Program-made: the position numbers and the translations under genes | Assembly (NCBI GenBank): GCA_030427595.1 | Contig: JAUIBX010000009.1 | Location: 1 to 37,557, forward strand | DNA: 37,557 bases | Reading direction: 5' to 3' | DNA from: Bacteriovoracia bacterium | GTDB taxonomy: Bacteria > Bdellovibrionota > Bacteriovoracia > Bacteriovoracales > Bacteriovoracaceae | Shown: positions 15,512 to 22,321 of the stretch, in pieces | How the letters are laid out: the number at the start of each line of letters is the position of its first letter | Numbering within the stretch: the first letter of the stretch is position 1 | Notes under the pieces: generated by a model | What the model saw: the letters and a program-made list of their open reading frames with translations, nothing else | Databases searched by the model: none | What the model was told of the DNA's origin: nothing

Positions 15512-15688
15512 ATGGCCAAAGGACCAAGAGTTATCATTACATTAGAATGTACCGAAGCAAGAAAGTTGGGTAAAACTCCTTCTCGCTACACAACGACTAA
15601 AAATAAGAAAAATACACCAGATCGTATGGAAAAGAAGAAATACAATCCCTTTCTTCGTAAGCACACGGTTCATAAAGAAATTAAGTAA
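15512..15688 (+). CDS. rpmG: Ribosomal protein L33
   Basis: 58 residues, too short for most ORF filters. [18 protein letters not shown] is followed by the diagnostic [33 protein letters not shown]. Only one of the four zinc cysteines of the C+ form remains (Cys13, in LECTEA), so this is a zinc-free L33 with a relic of the zinc site. GGAGG at 15501-15505 sits six bases before the ATG. A weak promoter (TTGTCA 15447-15452, TAATCT 15470-15475, 17 apart) is possible. A strong terminator follows, so the gene is probably transcribed alone. In many bacteria rpmG follows rpmB; here rpmB is 9 kb away. Confidence 0.96.
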   Translation: MAKGPRVIITLECTEARKLGKTPSRYTTTKNKKNTPDRMEKKKYNPFLRKHTVHKEIK

Positions 15689-15715
15689 TCTTCCTTAAAG
15701 GTTCTTAAGTTCAGT

Positions 15716-15742
15716 AGGCTTCCGAAAAGGAAGCCTTTTTTT
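15716..15742 (+). terminator. Intrinsic terminator after rpmG
   Basis: Eight-base perfect stem (15716-15723 with 15729-15736, arm AGGCTTCC), GAAAA loop and a run of seven T residues: a textbook rho-independent terminator 28 bases after the rpmG stop. Confidence 0.92.
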
Positions 15743-15776
15743 GTTTGATTTCTATGCGTTAGCCCTCTTAAAACCT

Positions 15777-15803
15777 TAAGTTTTTCCTAGATTTTACCGA
15801 AAA
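15777..15803 (+). promoter_or_regulatory. Candidate sigma-28 (FliA-type) promoter
   Basis: TAAGTTTT (15777-15784) and ACCGAAAA (15796-15803) with an 11-base spacer resemble the FliA consensus TAAAGTTT-N11-GCCGATAA at six of eight positions each. It lies 36 bases before the HD-GYP gene start. Confidence 0.3.
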
Positions 15804-15838
15804 GATAATAAGATCCCGTAGGGGGAGAAGGAGTCTTT

Positions 15839-17296
15839 TTGGCCTTAAAAATCCTATTAGTCGATAAAGATGAGGACTGGTTGTTTTCCGCGAAGGAATA
15901 CTTCGAAGCTCAGCTCTATCACACCACATTGGTGAGTAACGGAAAGGATGCTCAGGTCGCTCTCTACAATCAAAAGTACTTTGCCGTGGTCATGAATGTT
16001 AAGGTCGAAAGACACCCCGGCATTCAGGTTCTGAAGTTTATCAAATCAAATTATCCCACCCAGAAAGTTATCATGATCACTGAAGTCAATGAACAAGACG
16101 ATGAAGAAGATCAGATGACTCCAGAAAAACTTAAAAAGATGGGGGCGACTGAGGCCATTGCCAAACCTTTTGAGTTTGAAGATCTCAAGGGCCTTCTTGA
16201 AGGGCACCAGTCTGTTGGTGATATGGTCTCTTCTGTTCCCAGACGAAAAGAACTAGGGCCAGAAGAAGAAGTCGATATGGGGGACGATAAGTTCACCGGT
16301 GTAAAAATCGATGAGTTCTACACTTCGCAGGCCGTACTTTTTGATATTTATATTAAGCTCAAAAGTAATCGCTATATAAAAATCCTTCATGCCGGAGATA
16401 CATTTTCTAAAGAAAGGCTTGATAAGTATAAGAATGAAAAGAATGTTGAGTTCCTCTACTTTGAAAAGAAGGACCTCTTTAAGTATGTGAAGTTTAATAA
16501 CTACTTTGCCAAAAAGGTAATCGGCAATGAGAAAGTTGGCGGAGCAAAGAAAGTTAAAATGCTTCAAAATGTCGCTGAAAAGTTTTTAGAGCAGACCTTT
16601 CAAGAGGGGATGAAACCTCAAATTATCGATCAAGGTAAGGAGATCGCTGAAAATGTTTATGAGCTTGTAAAGGAAAGTGGTGACCTCTTTCAAGTTTTTA
16701 AAGACTATGCAGATTTTGATCCCAATGCCTACACCCATGCCTATTTAGTCACGTTATTCTCTACTTCCATCATTAAGCAATTCGAGTGGCAATCAAAGAC
16801 CACCATTGAATGTACCGCCTTGGCCTGTATGTTTCATGACATAGGTAAAATGAAGATGGACCCTACTGTAGCACAAATGAAACTTGAGGAAATGAACGAC
16901 GAGCAGCTATTAGAGTATAAGCGGCACCCAGAGTATGGGCTTGAGCTTATTGATGGCAATCCACTTATCAATAATTCTGTAAAACAGATTATTCTTCAGC
17001 ATCATGAGCACTTTGATGGGACAGGCTTTCCCTTTAATAAAAAAGGCTCAAAGATATTGATGTTAAGTAATATCGTATGTCTTGCGGATAATTTTGTTCA
17101 TATTATCCAAGATGAAGACCTCAAACCAGTAGAGGCCCTTAAAGTCTTACTTTCGAGAAGAGATCAATTGACGTGGTACAACTCGCAGATTGTTGAATGC
17201 CTGATTAAGGTCTTTGTGGACCCTCAAAAAATCATGAAGGACAATAATGTATTGCCTTCAAACTCTCGCATGGTTCCTAATAAAAAAGTTTCTTAA
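15839..17296 (+). CDS. Receiver-like/HD-GYP domain protein, probable c-di-GMP phosphodiesterase
   Basis: A 485-residue cytoplasmic protein. Residues 1-120 form a receiver fold (ILLVDKDED, later ITEVNE and AIAKPFEFEDL with the conserved Lys109). The phosphoacceptor position is Asn53 (VVMNVKVE) instead of Asp, so normal phosphorylation is unlikely. A middle region (about 150-290) is unassigned, perhaps an N-terminal HD-GYP accessory domain. The HD-GYP domain follows: His300, MFHDIGK with His333/Asp334, RHPEYGLELI, then HHEHFDGTGFP (388-398). The metal ligands are intact and the GYP triad reads GFP. HD-GYP enzymes cleave c-di-GMP. The start is TTG with GGAG in GAAGGAGTC upstream. The 3' end overlaps the convergent DUF4340 gene by 20 bases. 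Confidence 0.85.
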   Translation: MALKILLVDKDEDWLFSAKEYFEAQLYHTTLVSNGKDAQVALYNQKYFAVVMNVKVERHPGIQVLKFIKSNYPTQKVIMITEVNEQDDEEDQMTPEKLKKMGATEAIAKPFEFEDLKGLLEGHQSVGDMVSSVPRRKELGPEEEVDMGDDKFTGVKIDEFYTSQAVLFDIYIKLKSNRYIKILHAGDTFSKERLDKYKNEKNVEFLYFEKKDLFKYVKFNNYFAKKVIGNEKVGGAKKVKMLQNVAEKFLEQTFQEGMKPQIIDQGKEIAENVYELVKESGDLFQVFKDYADFDPNAYTHAYLVTLFSTSIIKQFEWQSKTTIECTALACMFHDIGKMKMDPTVAQMKLEEMNDEQLLEYKRHPEYGLELIDGNPLINNSVKQIILQHHEHFDGTGFPFNKKGSKILMLSNIVCLADNFVHIIQDEDLKPVEALKVLLSRRDQLTWYNSQIVECLIKVFVDPQKIMKDNNVLPSNSRMVPNKKVS

Positions 17297-18317
17297 CTGG
17301 AAAGGAGCGCAGTCTTCTTTCTGAACGTTGAAAGGCTCCCAAGACCTTTTTGTTAAGGACGTAGGGGAACTCTCTATTAGAGGGCTGAATAATAAAGTTT
17401 TGCCACTTCTCTAATTTGACACCAGGAAGATTTCTCACCAGACCAGAGATTTTGTAGGTGTATTTATTCTTATTATTATCGGTAACTACAATAAGAAAGC
17501 TTGGCTTTTCAAGGTACTGTTCAACCGCTTTGGCAAGCTCTTCACTAACTCGGTCTAGGATAAGAGGACTTCTTAAATCTGCTAGACCTCCAAGGTACTC
17601 TTTGACCGCTTCCGTTTTAAGCATGAGATTCTTTTGGCCGACCCAATTGAGGCCATTCTTCTCTGCAAGAAAGTTGAGGTTATTACGAGATTCTTGGCCA
17701 CGATAAATTTTAATACTGGTGACTGAAGAAAGGTCGAATGTGAAAATACGGGTATCGACAAAGCTTGCTAGGTCGAGAGTGTTCAAAGTAGTTGAAATAT
17801 TATCAATATGATAAATCGCATCTTGATCACTTAGACTGACGTAGGTGGAGTTGTCTAGGGGATTTATAAGGCCAAACTTAAGGGTAGAGGCCTTATCATT
17901 ACTATTAATAAGAGTAACCTCTAAGCTGGCCGTATCAAGAGAATAGTTGGCGATATTGATTGGGTCATTGGCATGAACACTACGAATTTGAACGTTGTTA
18001 AGGTCTTTTAAGATGGTCTTCACTAGGGAAGAGTTCGCCGGTAGCTTTCTTGGAGAAATCATCATCCATGGTGTGTCAGGGTTACTAGATGACTTCTCAA
18101 AGTGAAAGGTCCCTAAGTTATTTTTTAGGATGAGCTCTCGCACTCCAAGAATTTGACTAGGCTGAAACAGTGAACGGTAGCGGCTCATCTCTGGGCTGAT
18201 GTCGATGGGGGCTTGGAAGAAATCACTATAGAAGCCAGTGATAAAGAGCACGGCCGCGAAGAAGAGGATCATCCAGGTTGAAAGTGTTGATTTTTTTACC
18301 TCTAGGCGAATCAGCAT
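17277..18317 (-). CDS. Membrane-anchored DUF4340-like protein
   Basis: I chose the ATG at 18317, with GAGGT at 18326-18330; a TTG at 18362 would add 15 residues without a good site. The 346-residue product has a short basic N-terminus, one membrane helix (about 14-33) and a large extracytoplasmic part. That part has repeated beta-strand segments such as TPWMMISPRKLPANSSLVKTI, STYVSLSDQDAIYHIDN and VDTRIFTFDLSSVTSIKI. This pattern (residue pairs like W.I..P and R.I..F....V..I) is what I know from DUF4340 proteins, often found near gliding-type ABC genes; no such genes are in view. Function is unknown. Its 3' end overlaps the HD-GYP gene. Confidence 0.7.
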   Translation of the reverse strand: MLIRLEVKKSTLSTWMILFFAAVLFITGFYSDFFQAPIDISPEMSRYRSLFQPSQILGVRELILKNNLGTFHFEKSSSNPDTPWMMISPRKLPANSSLVKTILKDLNNVQIRSVHANDPINIANYSLDTASLEVTLINSNDKASTLKFGLINPLDNSTYVSLSDQDAIYHIDNISTTLNTLDLASFVDTRIFTFDLSSVTSIKIYRGQESRNNLNFLAEKNGLNWVGQKNLMLKTEAVKEYLGGLADLRSPLILDRVSEELAKAVEQYLEKPSFLIVVTDNNKNKYTYKISGLVRNLPGVKLEKWQNFIIQPSNREFPYVLNKKVLGAFQRSERRLRSFPVKKLFY

Positions 18318-18412
18318 AGAGTCATACCTCTTTGAGCTTGATGAAAGTGAGACCACTATCAATTTTTGCTTTCAGTCATAATGAGTTTAGCTTGATTAAA
18401 CGCACTTGCCTA

Positions 18413-18438
18413 GAGATGATAGCGCTTCAAATCATCTC
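18413..18438. promoter_or_regulatory. Dyad symmetry upstream of exbB
   Basis: GAGATGAT (18413-18420) and ATCATCTC (18431-18438) are perfect inverted repeats separated by ten bases, in the divergent gap between the DUF4340 gene and exbB. A possible -35 (TTGATT at 18392-18397) would place a -10 (GATGAT, 18415-18420) inside the left arm, as for a repressor site. Confidence 0.45.
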
Positions 18439-18477
18439 ATATTAAGTGGGATAGCAGTTTTGCCTGGAGAATAGATA

Positions 18478-19077
18478 ATGCAGATTGTCCAAATTATTCG
18501 TGAGGGCGGTTTTATCATGGCACCTTTATTGGTGTGCTCCCTCATAATCTGGGTCGTCTTCTTTGAGAGGCTCTACTTTCTTCACCAATTTAAGACTCAA
18601 TACAAACTCCTTGTTGAAAAAGCTCAGGGTCTCATTAAAGATAAGAAGATTCATGAGGCGCGGGGACTTTGTCACAATGTTCATCCTCTTATTAGTGCGC
18701 CCTACCTTGTGGTCTTTGATGCTGCTGATCTTTCTCTCGATGAGTGGGAAGCTCGCATGGGCCGTCGTTTAAAAGAAACTCAACTTGGACTTAAGAGGTA
18801 CTTGTGGCTTCTCGGGACTATTGGAAGTTCTGCTCCCTTTATCGGTCTCTTTGGGACAGTTATCGGTATTATTAAGTCTTTTGAAAGTATCGCTGCTTCA
18901 GGTAAGGCCGGTTTTGCTGTTGTAGCGGCAGGCCTGGGTGAGGCGTTGATTGCAACTGCGGCGGGGATCATTGTTGCTGTCATAGCGGTGATTTTTTACA
19001 ACTATTTTCAAACTAGACTAGGCGCCCTCAATATAGAGTTTAAAAATAAACTTGAGGACCTTAAGGAGCTTGTTTAA
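18478..19077 (+). CDS. exbB: MotA/TolQ/ExbB-family proton channel protein
   Basis: 199 residues with the family layout: a first membrane helix at about 14-34 after MQIVQIIREGGFIMAPL, a cytoplasmic stretch, then two long helices. The conserved region LGTIGSSAPFIGLFGTVIGII and GLGEALIATAAGIIVAVIAVIFYNYF (about 112-175) is diagnostic. With ExbD it forms the inner-membrane motor that converts the proton gradient into work on a periplasmic partner. GGAG at 18466-18469 supports the ATG. exbD follows without any gap. No TonB, TolA or receptor gene is in view, so ExbB and TolQ cannot be told apart with certainty. A dyad site lies 40 bases upstream. Confidence 0.88.
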   Translation: MQIVQIIREGGFIMAPLLVCSLIIWVVFFERLYFLHQFKTQYKLLVEKAQGLIKDKKIHEARGLCHNVHPLISAPYLVVFDAADLSLDEWEARMGRRLKETQLGLKRYLWLLGTIGSSAPFIGLFGTVIGIIKSFESIAASGKAGFAVVAAGLGEALIATAAGIIVAVIAVIFYNYFQTRLGALNIEFKNKLEDLKELV

Positions 19078-19497
19078 GTGGCCATCAACTTAGGAGATGA
19101 TGACGAGCAAATCATGGCGGAAATCAATATGACGCCTTTGATTGATATCATGCTTGTCCTCCTTATTCTCTTTATGGTGACCTCAAGTGTCTCACTTGAA
19201 AGTGGACTTGATGTAGAACTGCCTCAAGTGGCAGGTAGTACAGAGTCTAAAGAGGGGAGTGCCGTCATTATTTCACTCAATGATCAGGGGGAGCTTTCTG
19301 TTCAAGGAAAGAGAGTTGACTTTCCCAACCTGGGAGAGGCCATAAAAGAGGCCATGGTTACTGAAAAGTCTGGCCTCGTTATTCTTGAAGGGGACCGCAA
19401 GTCCAAGCTTGGTAATGCAGTCCAAATTATGGACATCGCCAAGGCCGCTGGGGCAACTAAGTTTGCGATTGCTGCTGAAGCTGGCGCCTCCAACTAG
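19078..19497 (+). CDS. exbD: ExbD/TolR-family protein
   Basis: 139 residues. The GTG start directly follows the exbB stop TAA. A short acidic cytoplasmic N-terminus leads to INMTPLIDIMLVLLILFMV, with the essential membrane aspartate (Asp23) that carries protons, then a periplasmic domain ending near KFAIAAEAG. It is the stator-like partner of the upstream ExbB in a TonB- or Tol-type energy-coupling complex. The last four bases overlap the end of the convergent PilZ-like gene. Confidence 0.9.
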   Translation: MAINLGDDDEQIMAEINMTPLIDIMLVLLILFMVTSSVSLESGLDVELPQVAGSTESKEGSAVIISLNDQGELSVQGKRVDFPNLGEAIKEAMVTEKSGLVILEGDRKSKLGNAVQIMDIAKAAGATKFAIAAEAGASN

Positions 19498-20354
19498 AGG
19501 TCAAGACCGTCTAGACCATCAAAGTCATCATCACCACCATCATCTTCTTTAACAGCTTTTGGAGCGGGAGCCTCAGGTACATCAGGCTCAATGGATCTGA
19601 TGAATTGGCGAAGAAGAGTTCTTTCTCCATCTTTAAGAAAGGAGAATTGGGCGACAATACGGTAGCTCACTTTCTTTTCAGAAATGATGCGGCTTCTAAT
19701 ATTGAAGGGGCGACAGTAAACAATATTGGCATTGACGACAAAGCGTTTGGGAATTTGAAACTCAATGACAATGGACTGGCCTTCAAGGAACTTTTTAGAA
19801 CCAAAGAAATAGAGGCTATCCATACTCACTTCACTGAGGATCGTTACTCCGCGATGAATCTTACTTTCAGGGATATTGTCACTAGAGCGTTGGATAACTT
19901 TAATGGGACCACCGGGAGCCGGTGCTCCTTGATCGCCTTCAGTTGCTTCTTCAGGCGCACCATCCATGGCAGCTGCCATAGCGGCCTCAAGGTCTTCTTC
20001 TCCGTCTTCACCACCTTCGCCTTCAGCAGAAGCATCGGCTTCTTCAGGAGCATCCCCGCCCATAGCTGCGGCCATTGCGGCTTCGAGGTCCTCACCGTCA
20101 CCACCTTCTTCTGATCCTGCCTCAGTAGCTCCACCGCCTCCCTGAAGGAGTTGGAGGTTAGGGCGTTGATCAATGGGACCACGGTATTGATATTCGTCTT
20201 TGATCTGTTGAATTTCTTCTGGAGTAAGCTCAGTTTGCTCAGGGTTGTTTTGAAGCCTTCTTCTGACAACAGCTTCAACTTCATCACGTAATGACCAAAT
20301 TTTAAGACCAATTCTTTTAATGAGAACGGGATCATGAGAGTTGTTGTGAATCAA
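19494..20354 (-). CDS. PilZ-like domain protein with acidic repeat linker
   Basis: 286 residues. The start is TTG with a strong GGAGGT at 20360-20365, five bases away. Residues 1-70 are helical and charged. Residues about 72-150 are a low-complexity Gly/Ala/Glu/Asp linker with two imperfect copies of EDLEAAMAAAM followed by GDAPEEA or DGAPEEA. The C-terminal part (about 160-255) resembles PilZ in the order GVTILSEVSMDSLYFFG, GQSIVIEFQIP and FSFLKDGERTLLRQFIRSI, but the RxxxR motif is not evident, so c-di-GMP binding is uncertain. An acidic tail (DDGGDDDFDGLDGLDL) ends the protein. A cytoplasmic effector or scaffold is a reasonable guess. It is convergent with exbD, overlapping it by four bases. 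Confidence 0.7.
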   Translation of the reverse strand: MIHNNSHDPVLIKRIGLKIWSLRDEVEAVVRRRLQNNPEQTELTPEEIQQIKDEYQYRGPIDQRPNLQLLQGGGGATEAGSEEGGDGEDLEAAMAAAMGGDAPEEADASAEGEGGEDGEEDLEAAMAAAMDGAPEEATEGDQGAPAPGGPIKVIQRSSDNIPESKIHRGVTILSEVSMDSLYFFGSKKFLEGQSIVIEFQIPKRFVVNANIVYCRPFNIRSRIISEKKVSYRIVAQFSFLKDGERTLLRQFIRSIEPDVPEAPAPKAVKEDDGGDDDFDGLDGLDL

Positions 20355-20389
20355 TTTGGACCTCCACCAGAGAATTACGTACTCCTCTT

Positions 20390-20398
20390 AATATACCA
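20390..20398 (-). promoter_or_regulatory. Candidate extended -10 promoter for the PilZ-like gene
   Basis: On the minus strand TGG immediately precedes TATATT (plus-strand AATATA at 20390-20395), an extended -10 form 36 bases upstream of the TTG start. No good -35 is seen. Confidence 0.3.
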
Positions 20399-20399
20399 A

Positions 20400-20480
20400 G
20401 GTGCGTTACAGGGGGCATTATGGGTATTCTATGCCGCTGGGCAGGAATTACCTCTATAGGTGAGCACCGCAGCATGTAAC
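20400..20480 (+). other. Possible structured leader RNA upstream of the subtilase gene
   Basis: Complementary segments: GGTGC 20400-20404 with GCACC 20464-20468; GTTAC 20405-20409 with GTAAC 20476-20480; GGCAT 20414-20418 with ATGCC 20431-20435; ACCT 20450-20453 with AGGT 20458-20461. The first two pairings cross, as in a pseudoknot. A further hairpin (CAGCCA 20526-20531 with TGGCTG 20550-20555) ends just before the subtilase ribosome-binding site. No riboswitch class I know matches, and short pairings can arise by chance. Confidence 0.25.
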
Positions 20481-20575
20481 TACCCTAAAGTATATGGTGA
20501 AAATGAGTTTCCCAAGTAAATAAGTCAGCCAAAGACAGGGGTTGGGCCCTGGCTGTGGTTACCAAGGAGGGTTTA

Positions 20576-22279
20576 ATGACAAAGATATCAAACCTCACGG
20601 CCCTTGCGGCCCTTAGTGTTTTGAGTACTGGAGCAGTGGCAAGCCTCCATCCTCATGTGCCAGGAGAAGTTCTGGTGAAATTCAAAGATGATTCACAAAA
20701 ATCATCATTCTTACGCCTTAAGAGTGTAGGGGTAACTTCAACAGAGAAGATTTCCTTGAGTTATGGAAACCTTTACGTTGCCAAATTTAATACCAACCAA
20801 AAAAGTGTTCAGTCGATTATCGACGAGTTGAAAGCGGACGCCAATATTGAGTATGCTGAACCTAACTTTATCTACTCGATTGTAGAGCCGCAAAAAAGCC
20901 TAGACTTTAACAACCTTGTTAAGCCCTCAAGCTACAACTCAAATAATTACACCCCAAATGATCCTCGTTATGGCCAACTTTGGGGTCTTGCCAATACTGG
21001 TAGCAATGAACCCGGTGGGCGCTCACCTGGAAGAAGTGGAGCTGACGTTGCCGCAGAATCTGCATGGGGACTTACTCTTGGTTCTAAGCAAATTAAAATT
21101 GCCGTCATTGATACGGGTATTGATTACAACCACCCTGATTTGGTGGATAACATGTGGGTTAACGAAGCTGAAAAGAATGGCCGCCCAGGTGTAGATGATG
21201 ATGGAAACGGTTATGTTGACGACATTCATGGTTATGACTTTGCCAATGATGATGGTGATCCAATGGATGGCCACAGCCACGGTACTCACTGTGCAGGGAC
21301 AATTGGTGCTGTTCACAACAATGGTATTGGTGTTGCTGGGGTAATGGCCGATGTCTCTCTTGTGGGGATTAAGTTCCTCACAGATAGTGGTTCTGGTGCT
21401 ACGGCCAATGCCATTAAAGCAATCGATTACGCCACCAAGATTGGTGTCGACATCATGAGTAACTCTTGGGGAGGCGGTGGCCGCTCTCAAGCTCTTGAAG
21501 ATGCCATTAAGCGTGCAAGTGCCGCGGGCATCCTCTTTACTGCAGCAGCTGGTAACTCTGGTACTAATAATGATTCAAGACCTCACTATCCTTCAAACTA
21601 TGATGTTGAAAACGTGATCTCTGTTGCGGCCCATACCGCTCAGGATGATCTCGCGAGCTTCTCTTGTTATGGTAAGAGAACTGTTCACATTGCAGCTCCA
21701 GGACACAATATTCTTTCGACCATTAAAAATGGTGGTTATGCTGTTTACTCTGGGACATCTATGGCAACTCCTCATGTTTCAGGTGCACTTGGACTTCTTC
21801 TCGCTCATGAAGGTCGTCTTGGTGTAGCAGAAGCCCGTGAGCGTCTTATGGCCACATCAGTTCCTGTAAACGCTTATCGTCGTAAAATCATTAAGGGTGG
21901 ACGTCTTCACACTTACAATCTTCTTACTGATACACGTCCAGCTCGTAATGAGCCCAATCCCAATAATTGGAAGACAATGAGATTAACAACTCCTTGGGAA
22001 ACTCAGCATCCTTATGGTGTAAACCTTACTGAGGAAAAAACTTTTTCTGTCCCCAATGCAAAGTACATTCGTTTGGTGATTAAGAAGCATGAGCTTGAGG
22101 ACCGTTACGACTTCATTCAAGTTGCAACTCCTGGGCGTACTGTTGTTGAAAAGGTTTCAGGTGCAGGCACGGATTATGTGACTGATTATGTAGAAGGGGA
22201 CACGCTTGTGGCGACTTTTACTTCTGATCGCTCTATCACCAAGTGGGGCTTTCTGATTGAAGAAATTCAATACCAATAG
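20576..22279 (+). CDS. Secreted subtilisin-like serine protease (S8)
   Basis: Start ATG at 20576 with AAGGAGG five bases upstream; the GTG at 20555 lacks a site. The 567-residue product has a signal peptide (to about Ala22), then an I9-type propeptide (GEVLVKFKDD to EYAEPNFIY, about 30-105) that chaperones folding and is removed. The S8 catalytic domain follows: Asp179 in VIDTGIDYNHPDL, a Ca-binding-like DDDGNGYVDD, His235 in GHSHGTHCAG, oxyanion Asn327 in AAAGNSG, and Ser395 in GTSMATPHVSGA. About 110 C-terminal residues form a beta-rich domain resembling CUB or P-type exosite domains. All catalytic residues are intact, so it should be active outside the inner membrane. Such proteases are abundant in predatory bacteria. 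A terminator follows. Confidence 0.95.
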   Translation: MTKISNLTALAALSVLSTGAVASLHPHVPGEVLVKFKDDSQKSSFLRLKSVGVTSTEKISLSYGNLYVAKFNTNQKSVQSIIDELKADANIEYAEPNFIYSIVEPQKSLDFNNLVKPSSYNSNNYTPNDPRYGQLWGLANTGSNEPGGRSPGRSGADVAAESAWGLTLGSKQIKIAVIDTGIDYNHPDLVDNMWVNEAEKNGRPGVDDDGNGYVDDIHGYDFANDDGDPMDGHSHGTHCAGTIGAVHNNGIGVAGVMADVSLVGIKFLTDSGSGATANAIKAIDYATKIGVDIMSNSWGGGGRSQALEDAIKRASAAGILFTAAAGNSGTNNDSRPHYPSNYDVENVISVAAHTAQDDLASFSCYGKRTVHIAAPGHNILSTIKNGGYAVYSGTSMATPHVSGALGLLLAHEGRLGVAEARERLMATSVPVNAYRRKIIKGGRLHTYNLLTDTRPARNEPNPNNWKTMRLTTPWETQHPYGVNLTEEKTFSVPNAKYIRLVIKKHELEDRYDFIQVATPGRTVVEKVSGAGTDYVTDYVEGDTLVATFTSDRSITKWGFLIEEIQYQ

Positions 22280-22289
22280 ATTCTTTAAG

Positions 22290-22321
22290 CCCGTCTCCTT
22301 TAGGTAGGAGGCGGGTTTTTT
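22290..22321 (+). terminator. Intrinsic terminator after the subtilase gene
   Basis: Nine-base stem with one G-T pair (22290-22298 with 22307-22315), eight-base loop and six T residues. The T run overlaps the stop codon of the convergent kinase gene. Confidence 0.88.

Noticed and set aside
19605-20335. Long overlapping frames on both strands within the PilZ-like gene
   Set aside because: They arise from the low-complexity linker; the PilZ-like frame has the strong SD and a domain match.
20400-20480. Known riboswitch such as c-di-GMP (GEMM) or cobalamin
   Set aside because: None of the invariant core sequences of those classes are present; kept only as an unexplained possible structure.
20555-20575. 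Subtilase start at GTG 20555
   Set aside because: The ATG at 20576 has AAGGAGG at good spacing and begins a normal signal peptide.
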